This document shows, one piece after another, positions 19,647 through 28,415 of a stretch of 64,000 nt of DNA. A program made the translations under genes and the position numbers. Numbering within the stretch: the stretch's first letter is position 1; every line of letters starts with the position of its first letter. A model generated the notes under the pieces. It ran no database searches and was not told where the DNA came from. It worked only from the letters and a program-made list of their open reading frames with translations. Source of the DNA: a gamma proteobacterium symbiont of Stewartia floridana (lineage in GTDB: Bacteria; Pseudomonadota; Gammaproteobacteria; Chromatiales; Chromatiaceae); assembly GCA_003676145.1 (NCBI GenBank), contig NAUB01000027.1, positions 62,001 to 126,000 on the forward strand, in the 5' to 3' direction.

Positions 19647-22140
19647 TGTAAACAGCGAAGACTCCGAATCTGCAACCCCTAATTTCAATGGAAGGTTACG
19701 TCTAAGATTTTTGAGTTGGATTAGTATTATTCTGGTAATTACGCTCGGTGGAGCGACATACTATATCTACAACACTCAGCAAACTCACCTTGAATACAGC
19801 CTGAAAAATAAAGCTTATGCTATGGGGCAGTTTATTGCCCTGATCAGCCCAGACGCCATTTACAGTTATGATGTAACAACCCTGGACAGCTTCGTAGAAC
19901 AGATCTCGAATGATGTCGATATACGATACGCGCAGATCGTAACCCCCGAAAACGTACCGATTACCACTTATCTACCTGAAGATATCGACCCGAACACGAT
20001 TGCAAAATGGATATCAGACAATCCAGGCTTCGTTGAGTTTAAAAGCAGCCGAGACACCAGATCGATTGCCTTGAAATTCCCAATCAATGATGGCGAAATC
20101 AACCTTGGTTGGTTGGTCATTGGCCTGAACACCGCCAGGATAGAGTACATCACACAAACCGCGACGGTATTTCTGATTGAAATATATACAATCATTGTAC
20201 TGATTTTAGGCGCTGTGATTTTTATCGTTTTTAAGATGCAGGTTCTTAATCCTGTGAACGCCTTGACAACAGGCGCTACACGCGTGGCCGATGGACAACT
20301 TGACCAGGATGTTCCGATCATTTCACATGACGAACTCGGTCGATTAGCTCACAGTTTTAACATGATGCAACGCGAAATCAAGAACGACAGGGAGATCTTG
20401 ATTGGTTTCAACAAACAACTGGAAGAGGAAATAGAGTATCGGCATAGAGCTTCAGAAGAGTTAAAAAAGCTCTCCATGGCAGTTGAGCAAAGTCCTGCAT
20501 CCGTTGTTATCACCGACACCACAGGATTGGTCGAGTATGTAAACCCCAAGTTTTCCGAAATTAGCGGTTATTCTGCCAAGGAAGTTATTGGCAATCCGTC
20601 AAAACGTCTTGGCGCGGATATAAAAGACAGCGCTCTACTGAAAGACATCTGGAATAGCCTCGAAAAGGGTAAAATATGGAAAGGCGAATTTTCCACCAAG
20701 AGAAAGAATGGTACGGTATATTGGGAATCTGCAGTTATCGCCCCCATACGTGATAACAACAATATCACCACACACTATCTGACTGTTAAAGAGGATATCA
20801 CCCAGAGAAAAGCCATCGAAGACAAGCTCTTGGAACAGGCCACTCACGACCAACTCACTAAGCTACCCAACAGATTTCTTGCCTTTGACCGGCTTGAACA
20901 ATTGATTCAACATGCGGATAGAAACAAGAGCCATATCGCTGTCATCTATATCGATCTAGACAACTTCAAAAACGTTAATGATTCGTTGGGCCACTCTGTT
21001 GGCGACGAATTATTGATTCTGATATCCAAGCGTATTAGCGATCAACTAAGAAAACAGGATACCCTGGCCAGACTGGGTGGTGATGAGTTTTTAGCACTTA
21101 TCCCGGATTTACATGACCTTTCGACCGATCTGGAAAAAGTCGTTACCAGACTGCTATCAACAACAGAATCTCCTGTCGAACTACACAACCATCAGTTAAA
21201 CATATCCTCCAGTCTGGGCATCGCTGTCTACCCTGAGGACGGGACAACGGTATCCTCCTTGATGAGTAATGCTGATATAGCAATGTATGACGCCAAACAC
21301 GCAGGCAGGAATACCTTCCGATTTTTCACAAATGAGCTGAACAACAAGATCAGTGAGAAAATGGCGCTTGAGACCGAACTGAGTCATGCACTGGAGTTGA
21401 ATGAGCTATATCCCGTATATCAGCCAATTCTCGACATCTCGAATCATGAACTGGTTGGAGCTGAAGTTCTTCTTCGCTGGAATAACCCCCAACTTGGAAT
21501 AGTGCCACCATCTGAGTTCATACCAATTGCAGAACAATCCGGCTTGATCCGACCTATCACTGATTGGCTTTTTCAGAGAATACTTGAAGATGTCACTGCC
21601 TGGAACAACAGGCCTGATAATTTCTGGCTTTCTGTGAATGTACCACCCAATTACTTTTGTGATACATCCTTCAGCAAAGCGATCACCCGCATCAACCATC
21701 AAGCGGAAGAAGCCGGGGTCAGGCTCTGTATAGAGATTACAGAAAATCTCTTGTTACAGGGTGATAGCAACGTACTGGATACGTTTGAACACCTAAGCAC
21801 ATTAGGCATAGAGTCCGCTATAGATGACTTCGGCACCGGTTACTCATCACTTGCCTACATCAAGAAATTTCCTCTGAATCATTTGAAAATCGATAGATCC
21901 TTTGTTGAAGGCCTACCTCATGATGAGGATGATCGTGCGCTGACCGAAATCATAGTCCTGATGAGCAAAAAGTTTGGCATTTCAGTTATCGCTGAAGGTG
22001 TTGAAAATGAGGAACAGGCGGACTTCTTACACTCTCTTGACATTAAATATGCGCAAGGTTTCTTATACGCAAAACCGATGGTCTCCGAGAGCTTTGACAA
22101 CTATCTGGTTGAAAGTGACAGCACCGAACTTACAACTTGA
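19636..22140 (+). CDS. Membrane HAMP-PAS-GGDEF-EAL c-di-GMP protein
   Basis: An 834-residue inner-membrane signalling protein, using the ATG at 19636 inside the end of the upstream gene rather than an upstream TTG. Order: membrane helix (~26-46), periplasmic domain of ~130 residues, second helix (~180-203), HAMP (~204-260), PAS (~280-395, with PYW-like TVYWESAVIAPIRD), GGDEF domain with intact GGDEF (~481), and EAL domain with EVL in place of EAL (~610) plus intact DDFGTGYSSLAYIKKFP. Both c-di-GMP synthesis and hydrolysis remain possible. Overlap with the PhnD-like gene suggests that protein supplies its periplasmic ligand signal. Confidence 0.9.
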   Translation: MPIDVNSEDSESATPNFNGRLRLRFLSWISIILVITLGGATYYIYNTQQTHLEYSLKNKAYAMGQFIALISPDAIYSYDVTTLDSFVEQISNDVDIRYAQIVTPENVPITTYLPEDIDPNTIAKWISDNPGFVEFKSSRDTRSIALKFPINDGEINLGWLVIGLNTARIEYITQTATVFLIEIYTIIVLILGAVIFIVFKMQVLNPVNALTTGATRVADGQLDQDVPIISHDELGRLAHSFNMMQREIKNDREILIGFNKQLEEEIEYRHRASEELKKLSMAVEQSPASVVITDTTGLVEYVNPKFSEISGYSAKEVIGNPSKRLGADIKDSALLKDIWNSLEKGKIWKGEFSTKRKNGTVYWESAVIAPIRDNNNITTHYLTVKEDITQRKAIEDKLLEQATHDQLTKLPNRFLAFDRLEQLIQHADRNKSHIAVIYIDLDNFKNVNDSLGHSVGDELLILISKRISDQLRKQDTLARLGGDEFLALIPDLHDLSTDLEKVVTRLLSTTESPVELHNHQLNISSSLGIAVYPEDGTTVSSLMSNADIAMYDAKHAGRNTFRFFTNELNNKISEKMALETELSHALELNELYPVYQPILDISNHELVGAEVLLRWNNPQLGIVPPSEFIPIAEQSGLIRPITDWLFQRILEDVTAWNNRPDNFWLSVNVPPNYFCDTSFSKAITRINHQAEEAGVRLCIEITENLLLQGDSNVLDTFEHLSTLGIESAIDDFGTGYSSLAYIKKFPLNHLKIDRSFVEGLPHDEDDRALTEIIVLMSKKFGISVIAEGVENEEQADFLHSLDIKYAQGFLYAKPMVSESFDNYLVESDSTELTT

Positions 22141-22187
22141 AGATCAATAATCTGCCCGTCAACGCAACTGATTGCTACGGCAGTATA

Positions 22188-22943
22188 TTATGCTGGTTGG
22201 TAGTTCAGTGTATCCATCAGATCTATCATGAATTCCATCTCTTCATCAGGCACATTCTCCCAATGATTAAATCCCATGGAGTCCATCACACCAGCGCCTT
22301 TACTATTACCCTTCATTGACAAAAGGTGCCGAGACAGAAGATCCCGATGTTCTTTCAACTGCGGCCCTACCAAAAGTGTGTGGTGCATTACATTGATCTG
22401 ACTTCTTACCAATACTCTGAGCTTCTGTTTTGTTAATCGAGAAAGTGATTGGTAAGCCTCGACCAGAAAAAAACCAATGTCAGCTTTACCATTGATCAAT
22501 GTTTTGGCAACCAGTGGATAACTACCCATGATTAGCCTTTGTTTGCCGGAATTATGAATCTCAGCCGGCTCCAACATAATATCGCAGATAAGATTGACAT
22601 CAGGGTCTTCAGTAAGCGCAATCACTGTATCCATACCTAATGTTTCAATATCTTCAATACTACTTGATTGATTTACCGCAATTATCGCCTCATCTGAAGT
22701 CTGCCCGGGCCTAGCCACAGGAATAAAACCTTTATCCCTAACCAACATCGAGGCGTCATATGGATTGGCATAGATTAAATCTATTTGATCGTCTCCTATG
22801 GCCTTACGTTGTTGTTTAAAGTTATCGTAGAGTTCAAGGTGTATAGGCAGCTGAAGACTCTTTTGTAACCAAGTATTAAAGATATACCATCCACCTATAT
22901 GATCTGGTGTAAAATCTGGACTTACCGTCATTCTATACGACAT
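22188..22943 (-). CDS. PhnD-like binding-protein domain without signal peptide
   Basis: A 251-residue protein resembling PhnD-type binding proteins (DLIYANPYDASMLVRDKGF, ADIGFFLVEAYQ). It starts directly at the mature fold (MSYRMTVSPDF) with no export signal, so it is probably cytoplasmic. It is the last gene of an eight-gene minus-strand operon, 12 bp after the PAS gene. It could be a small-molecule sensor feeding the operon's GTPase module. An alternative is a signal lost secondarily; no upstream in-frame start adding a hydrophobic segment was found. Confidence 0.75.
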   Translation of the reverse strand: MSYRMTVSPDFTPDHIGGWYIFNTWLQKSLQLPIHLELYDNFKQQRKAIGDDQIDLIYANPYDASMLVRDKGFIPVARPGQTSDEAIIAVNQSSSIEDIETLGMDTVIALTEDPDVNLICDIMLEPAEIHNSGKQRLIMGSYPLVAKTLINGKADIGFFLVEAYQSLSRLTKQKLRVLVRSQINVMHHTLLVGPQLKEHRDLLSRHLLSMKGNSKGAGVMDSMGFNHWENVPDEEMEFMIDLMDTLNYQPA

Positions 22944-22955
22944 AGCTTTTAACCG

Positions 22956-23429
22956 TTAAAAAAGTGTTGGATAAGTTTCAATACACTCTTCCACCTTACG
23001 CCGAGCCGGCTTTCGTCTTACTGAAGTAAAACCGGTTATTCTTCCTTCCCTTACGTTTGGTATTACCACTGCAAGCACCCAATAGTACCCACCATCTTTG
23101 CGTAAATTTTTGACATACCCATGCCACTTATCACCCTTTTCAATGGTATCCCACAGCCCCTTGAAGGCAGCTGATGGCATATCCGGATGTCTTAAGATAT
23201 AGTGCGGTTGACCAACAAGTTCCTCCTCACTGTAACCTGACATTTCGACAAACGACTGGTTTACATGAGTGATAATGCCTGCCGCATCGGTACGGGAGAC
23301 GATTAATCTACCATCTTGAAATGGCGTTTCTTTTTCTGTTACAAGTACTTTACGTCGACTGCCATCATTGAAGATAAGGATTTTCTCTATGTAATTACCA
23401 TTAATATCTTCAGGTTCCATATCTTGCAT
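22956..23429 (-). CDS. Single-domain PAS protein of the Aer type
   Basis: A 157-residue protein using the ATG at 23429, preceded by GAGG at 8 nt; a GTG 45 nt upstream is less likely. One PAS domain closely follows the Aer redox sensor pattern: SRTDAAGIITHVNQSFVEM, then GQPHYILRHPDMP, then YVKNLRKDGGYYWVLAVV. Aer PAS domains bind FAD and report redox state or electron flow, so FAD binding is likely here, though unproven. There is no membrane, HAMP or methyl-accepting part, so the signal must pass to a partner, probably within this operon. Confidence 0.85.
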   Translation of the reverse strand: MQDMEPEDINGNYIEKILIFNDGSRRKVLVTEKETPFQDGRLIVSRTDAAGIITHVNQSFVEMSGYSEEELVGQPHYILRHPDMPSAAFKGLWDTIEKGDKWHGYVKNLRKDGGYYWVLAVVIPNVREGRITGFTSVRRKPARRKVEECIETYPTLF

Positions 23430-23546
23430 TATCAAATGCCTCAAACAAAAAGAGAGCCCAACAACAGTAACCACTAACTACACTGTAGTTTTTCGGCTGC
23501 AGTCGCGTCCATGCCACCGCATCAATGTGATACACGCAAAGTCTTA

Positions 23547-23909
23547 TCAAATTACTTTAGATATTGCTTCAGCCGCTCTTTTTATATCCAAAAACACCAA
23601 ACCGAGTTTTGCTGTTGATTTCGCTTGAACAGAGACTACCGCCTCTTCGCCTGCATGAGTCATGACCACATAGCCCTGACTTCCTTTTATAAGCACCATC
23701 TCCAAACTCCCTCGTGTCAATTCAGAAGCTGTCCTATCACCCAGGGATAACATTGCCGCACTCATCGCACCGACACGGTCCTCATCCAAATTGGCAGGCA
23801 ACAATGACGCCATGATCAAACCATCCGTTGATATTACCGCAGAGGCTTCAATATCAGCTGAACTCCCGTTTAAATCACTTAGAATCGATGCGAGCATATC
23901 TTCGCGCAT
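23547..23909 (-). CDS. Roadblock/LC7-domain protein (MglB-like)
   Basis: A 120-residue protein made of one Roadblock/LC7 domain (ASAVISTDGLIMASLLP, then SLGDRTASELTRGSLEMVLIKGSQGYVVM). The ATG has GGAG upstream. In bacteria such proteins act as partners or GTPase-activating factors of MglA-type small GTPases, and one is encoded three genes upstream. Length is typical. It lies 42 bp after the protoglobin gene. Confidence 0.88.
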   Translation of the reverse strand: MREDMLASILSDLNGSSADIEASAVISTDGLIMASLLPANLDEDRVGAMSAAMLSLGDRTASELTRGSLEMVLIKGSQGYVVMTHAGEEAVVSVQAKSTAKLGLVFLDIKRAAEAISKVI

Positions 23910-23951
23910 TTTTCTACTCCTTTAATAAAACTCATTAACTTATTCCAATAA

Positions 23952-24515
23952 CTACTCTTTGTAAGCACTTGCAAGATTGTCGAAAAGTGTGCGACTCATG
24001 CCAGTTATTTTCAAAAACTTTTCCAACTCTTCAGCCAACCTGGAGGATTCATAGGATTGCTGCATGACCATCAAGGTAAAACCCAGAATTGAGTTCACTG
24101 CGCTAACCGACTCGATCAGTTTTTCCGGTTCATCTTTAAATATCGTACCGAGCAACTGATGCAGTCGGGTTGTTATCAGAGCCATTGACCCCGCCATGAA
24201 CTCCACTGGCAATTCCGCCTTCACATGCACATCACCGACTCGATACATCGCTTTCACATAGTCCAATTCGAAAGGCCCACTAAAAACAGATTCCATCCAT
24301 CTGTTATGGGTCTCTTTCAAAGCATCAAGCCTATCAATGAGAAACGGTTCTGCCTTTGGTATATCCAGCAGTACCGTATAGAAGCTGTCTGTTACCTCTG
24401 CCATATGGGGCTTTACACGTTCATAAAGCCCCTGCAGTGTGTTCTCCATATCCTCAGTTACACCTGAGAACTGCTTGGCATATTGCAATAACTGTTCATA
24501 TTCACGATCATCCAT
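23952..24515 (-). CDS. Protoglobin-like haem sensor
   Basis: A 187-residue all-helical protein resembling protoglobins and the N-terminal part of globin-coupled sensors: LKETHNRWMESVF followed by LDYVKAMYRVGDVHVKAELP. His97 in GDVHVK lies where the proximal haem ligand of protoglobins is found, so O2, CO or NO sensing is plausible. There is no fused output domain, and the C-terminal ~40 residues form one more helix. It overlaps the preceding gene by 8 bp and sits between two Roadblock-type genes, so it probably signals through them. Confidence 0.8.
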   Translation of the reverse strand: MDDREYEQLLQYAKQFSGVTEDMENTLQGLYERVKPHMAEVTDSFYTVLLDIPKAEPFLIDRLDALKETHNRWMESVFSGPFELDYVKAMYRVGDVHVKAELPVEFMAGSMALITTRLHQLLGTIFKDEPEKLIESVSAVNSILGFTLMVMQQSYESSRLAEELEKFLKITGMSRTLFDNLASAYKE

Positions 24516-25170
24516 TAGATGAACTGCCCCTTATATTAAACGTTTCGGAATAACGTAGTAACAAAACCCATATCAGATCCCTGAAAGAAGGCTGATTCAG
24601 TGTTGGTCTACCCTGGATAATAAGTACAAATCGCTGTTTACCGATGTAGATTGGCCAAAATCCCAGCTGACTGTTACCCGCTGCATCGGAAAGCGCCCAG
24701 GCCTGAACATCGAGAGACAGATTGTTTTTTAACAACAGTCGATGCCGGTCATAGAGCGAGCCAAGGTCCGCACTGACAGCCGAAAGCGCCTCAGCTGCTT
24801 CGTGAGGGAAGCTACTGGTACTAAGATAGAAACCTTGATCATCCGCAAGTAGCGCTTTACCCTCAACCGATACCTTGGCCAATAGATCTGGTAACACATC
24901 TTCAAGAGAGCCTTCAGGTGCAGTCAATTGAGTTTCATTGCCGGAAAGCAGTGACATATCCTGTAACCGTTTGATCAAACTCATGGTGTCCGTTTCTGAC
25001 TCACCACTCCAATGGGATATTCGAGTGACGTCTGATGACGGCAAACTGTTTTCACTCATCACTCCGATCAGGACACGTCTGGCTGGTTCATCGTGGCTTG
25101 AACTGACTGCATAATAGGCACCTGCTGGTGTTGGCTCCAGGTATATTCCAGTTCTAAGATTGAGATTCAT
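24508..25170 (-). CDS. Roadblock-like protein of unknown function
   Basis: A 220-residue cytoplasmic protein. Its C-terminal half (KALLADDQGFYLSTSSFP ... LGFWPIYIGKQRFVLIIQG) resembles a diverged Roadblock/LC7 fold. Its N-terminal half is unrecognised, and DVTRISHWSGESETDTMSLI is its most distinctive stretch. It starts 1 bp after the GTPase stop and overlaps the protoglobin start by 8 bp, so tight coupling with both is expected. Probable role: GTPase partner or adaptor. The Roadblock assignment is tentative. Confidence 0.7.
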   Translation of the reverse strand: MNLNLRTGIYLEPTPAGAYYAVSSSHDEPARRVLIGVMSENSLPSSDVTRISHWSGESETDTMSLIKRLQDMSLLSGNETQLTAPEGSLEDVLPDLLAKVSVEGKALLADDQGFYLSTSSFPHEAAEALSAVSADLGSLYDRHRLLLKNNLSLDVQAWALSDAAGNSQLGFWPIYIGKQRFVLIIQGRPTLNQPSFRDLIWVLLLRYSETFNIRGSSSNG

Positions 25171-25171
25171 A

Positions 25172-25711
25172 CTATTCTGCTACAGTTGGATCAATTGTGT
25201 AGAGCAGAGACTGAACTAACATTGACATATCTTCTTTTTCCCTTGCATCGACTTCCATTATGGGAAGCACAGGCCACCCCATGGCGGTAATTTCACGATG
25301 ATAGTCATCGATTTCCGGATGAGATTTTTCATCCATTCGGGTTATCCCGATAGAGATCGCTGTCCTGTGAATAAAGCTCTTGAATGCATCAAGAAAGAAA
25401 TAGAGATCCTGAAAAGGCTCCTTTCTGGAGTTATCGATCAGTAGAACCAACCCAAGGCCACCTTGCGTCAGAACTTCCCACATAAAATTGAATCGTTCCT
25501 GGCCCGGCGTGCCATAAAGGTGGACCCGTTCTGATTCATTGATACGCATCAACCCGTAGTCCATCGCAACAGTGGTCTGCTGCTTTAGGTCTTTTGTCAT
25601 ATCGGAAGCCATTTCATCCGTTGTGATAGGTACAATATCCGATAACACACTGATCGCTGTGGTTTTACCGGCGCCAACAGGTCCAGTGAATATTATTTTA
25701 TGCTCTGACAT
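25172..25711 (-). CDS. MglA-like / Ras-type small GTPase
   Basis: A 179-residue P-loop NTPase with GPVGAGKTT (residues 10-18), a switch-I region around TTVAMDYG and switch II GTPGQERF. The base-specificity motif reads TRMD in place of NKxD, common in this bacterial family but making guanine preference less certain. Relatives accompany Roadblock proteins in polarity or signalling modules (MglA-MglB; the Streptomyces Cvn conservons). GGAG precedes the ATG. It lies 26 bp after the receiver-like gene, and a Roadblock-like partner begins 1 bp after its stop. Confidence 0.88.
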   Translation of the reverse strand: MSEHKIIFTGPVGAGKTTAISVLSDIVPITTDEMASDMTKDLKQQTTVAMDYGLMRINESERVHLYGTPGQERFNFMWEVLTQGGLGLVLLIDNSRKEPFQDLYFFLDAFKSFIHRTAISIGITRMDEKSHPEIDDYHREITAMGWPVLPIMEVDAREKEDMSMLVQSLLYTIDPTVAE

Positions 25712-25737
25712 TCGTTCTCCAGTACCACTTGAAGTAA

Positions 25738-26940
25738 TTACATCGATTGTAAACGTCTCAAAATACGCCTCAGAAATCCTGTCTTGACCACACCTGTGGA
25801 TAACTGATCTGTCTGATTACTATGTTGCTGATAAGAACTGTGAAACTGAATCAAACCCATCGCGTGACAGGCGCTGAAGAAAGCATAAACATAGCCAGTC
25901 TCGATACGCAGGAACTCTACAGTTTTTGCCAGTGAAATCGGATTTTTACTCCATAACGCTGCAATCCTGATGAACTCCGGTATTGCCATCATGCGGGTCA
26001 AATTTGGCCATTGACGGATACCGATATTCACATCTTCAACAGTACCAATTGGCAGTCTGCCCCTGGAACTCCACAGAGAGACCTTCCACAGTAAGGCATC
26101 CAATGATTGCGGATTGGTATCACAACTCAGCAACAACTGCGACTCGCTGTAGTCGGAACTGACCACTTTCACCTGATCTGTATTCAACTTAAGTAAACAA
26201 CGGGGTTTGAGTTTCGAATCACTGATTGCGTTCAGGCATTGATTCGCGTTGGGAAGTATTGTGATGCTCTTTCCATCCTGAAAGACCAGATGTGCAGGTT
26301 TTCTGTTTGATCTGGATATTTCAATCGCATTCTTCAGGATTACCTGAAAGTTACTCTCATGATTGTAAAAAACTGATTTTTTGCCGATTACAGGCTGATC
26401 ATTCTCTTTCCGGTTACTCTTTCCACAGGTGCTCTCGATAAACCGTGCCTGCGATGCTGCAGAAGGCACTGACAAGCGCCTTTTATTTTCACCCGATGAT
26501 TGATATTGCCATTCAGATGCAAGCCCCTGCTGTTTAGCTGGCTTCGTTGTCGGAGAGACACGGATAATGCGCTCTGCTTCCGGCTTTGATTTCTCTATCC
26601 TAATGCAATCTTGAAGTATCTCGCTGCGACAGACATCGATGGTCTGTTTCAATAGCTCGGTCCGTAATGGTTTGCGTAGAACTCGCACACCATCGATTGA
26701 CATATCATGCACAGACAGAACAATCAGGGGTCGATCATTATATTCACTCTGTTGCTTCTCCAATAAACGATTACCCTCGATACCATCGAGATCCAGTATG
26801 CAGAGTTTTGCAAGATGATCCGGAACCACAATACACTGAGTCGACCAGTACCTCTTGAGGAACATCTCCATCATAGGCTGATCTTTACCATTCAATCCCA
26901 GCAGGGCTATGCCCATCGGTTCATGATTTGCAAACAGCAT
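25738..26940 (-). CDS. Receiver-like protein with C-terminal helical domain
   Basis: A 400-residue protein. Residues ~1-105 look like a degenerate response-regulator receiver: the paired N-terminal acids are missing, but Asp in LCILDLDG (D50/D52) and a Lys-Pro in VLRKPLR remain. A low-complexity linker (~110-200) follows. The C-terminal ~150 residues (RIAALWSKNPISLAKTVEFL, then YVYAFFSACHAMGLI) look like a winged-helix-type domain. It starts 3 bp after the preceding stop. Likely an adaptor or regulator of the GTPase module. Function is unknown. Confidence 0.7.
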   Translation of the reverse strand: MLFANHEPMGIALLGLNGKDQPMMEMFLKRYWSTQCIVVPDHLAKLCILDLDGIEGNRLLEKQQSEYNDRPLIVLSVHDMSIDGVRVLRKPLRTELLKQTIDVCRSEILQDCIRIEKSKPEAERIIRVSPTTKPAKQQGLASEWQYQSSGENKRRLSVPSAASQARFIESTCGKSNRKENDQPVIGKKSVFYNHESNFQVILKNAIEISRSNRKPAHLVFQDGKSITILPNANQCLNAISDSKLKPRCLLKLNTDQVKVVSSDYSESQLLLSCDTNPQSLDALLWKVSLWSSRGRLPIGTVEDVNIGIRQWPNLTRMMAIPEFIRIAALWSKNPISLAKTVEFLRIETGYVYAFFSACHAMGLIQFHSSYQQHSNQTDQLSTGVVKTGFLRRILRRLQSM

Positions 26941-26943
26941 TTA

Positions 26944-27639
26944 TCATCCTTGAGATTCTAGATATTTTCGGGTCTTCGTCCATGCAGACTCTGCTACCTT
27001 GATCTGCTCACCTAAGCGATCCTGCATCTTTAACAGATCACTGAGGGAGTGTGTGTGCTGGTAGATTTCCAGTAAACCAAAATGTAAGCTCATACGGTCA
27101 GGTGATACCAAGAGTGCATTTTCAAGTATCTCCTGCGCAACAGATATATCACCAAAAGTCAACTCTTCCTGAGCCAACGCTAGTGGATCCACACCACTAC
27201 CTGCTTGCTCATCAGATTTAGTATCCACATCTATCAGTGTCAAACCACCATCAAAAAAGTTCGCCAATACAGAATGTTGGCTGATCGGATAGGGTTGATT
27301 TTTCTGCAGTCCCTGTTTCAGATTTTTGACAAACAGCTCAAAGATCTCTTTATCCAGGATTGTTTTTGCTTTTTTTAACAGCCCTTTGCGTAAGGATTCT
27401 CCTCTATCTCCTAACACCAGGAACAGATCCAGCATGGCACCGTAGAGCTCCTCCGTCTGTCGTAATTCCAGATGAAGATAGACTCTTCTTACATGATTCA
27501 GTAGATTTTCAGGTTCACGCGCGGAACGGTAAGCTAAGTGATTTGCCCATAACCGAGGCTCCACTTCTTTAGGTGATTTAAGCCCTTGATGCGTGGGTTC
27601 ATGGAATGTTAGCTGAGATGATTGATGAGGTGATTTCAA
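26944..27639 (-). CDS. First gene of the GTPase operon, TPR/FimV-C-like protein
   Basis: A 231-residue cytoplasmic protein. The C-terminal segment (LALAQEELTFGDISVAQEIL and following helices) resembles the TPR-like C-terminal repeat of FimV-type proteins. Residues ~30-120 are helical and unrecognised. The only available start near the N-terminus is TTG at 27639 with no good ribosome site, so the true start is uncertain; the next Met is at about residue 68. It leads an operon of eight genes with gaps of 117 bp or less. Probably a scaffold. Confidence 0.65.
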   Translation of the reverse strand: MKSPHQSSQLTFHEPTHQGLKSPKEVEPRLWANHLAYRSAREPENLLNHVRRVYLHLELRQTEELYGAMLDLFLVLGDRGESLRKGLLKKAKTILDKEIFELFVKNLKQGLQKNQPYPISQHSVLANFFDGGLTLIDVDTKSDEQAGSGVDPLALAQEELTFGDISVAQEILENALLVSPDRMSLHFGLLEIYQHTHSLSDLLKMQDRLGEQIKVAESAWTKTRKYLESQG

Positions 27640-28415
27640 TGTACAAAAGAAAAACAGGCAAATTAATTAATTCAATCCATTGATCTGTTCTATTGGAGAG
27701 AGTTAGCGAGTTATGCCTGACGAGCTTCCTGCCAAATAAACATTAATCAATTAGTCCTAGATACTTGATCCTTCAAAATATTACTAATACCCTAGTAATA
27801 AATTCCTGGCCATAAAGTATACTGCTAGATGTGTAACAAATAAAACCCCTATTTATTAAATCCCTCACAACTCTAGCAACCCAATGATTTTCGGATAATT
27901 TCTTTTTGATCTTGAGACACCGATCACCAATATTACGTTGTTCATTAAGTCAACTTCACTAGCTCCTACCCAGACTCATTAAATACTACCGACAATACAC
28001 ATTACACCAACGCCCAGATACTCATAACCACAGTGTCAAGCGTAGATCAAAGCGATCCCCAAACTCATATCAGTCGAACTTAATGAACCAGAAAAATATA
28101 TTGCGGTTAGATTTATGATAATGGCCTGTTTGACCTCCTATCGTTCAGCAACCGCTTCAATCCGTATTACTTTTTGTTTTTACAATCACGGCATATAGCA
28201 ACATTTCTTGGGTTTGGTAAAACTCAGACAAGCGCTGCTTCTCGCGACTCCTTCGTTGGTTGAAAATATCAGAAGAGTGCAATGAAAAAACTGTAAATAA
28301 TAAATTTTGTTAATTTTACAATCATTTAGGTTATCTTTATTAGGTTTCAGTGTATAAACACAGAGTCTATTAATACTAGAGCGCAACCATAAGATAACAT
28401 TAGGAGAAAACAGAC
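27640..28415. other. AT-rich intergenic region, no gene seen
   Basis: This 776-bp AT-rich gap separates the divergent GTPase operon and lipoprotein gene. Only short frames are present; an 86-residue minus frame ending at 28186 would overlap the lipoprotein start and has no recognisable content. Promoters for both neighbours must lie here. A TATACT at 27818 is the best isolated -10, without a good -35. Confidence 0.5.
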
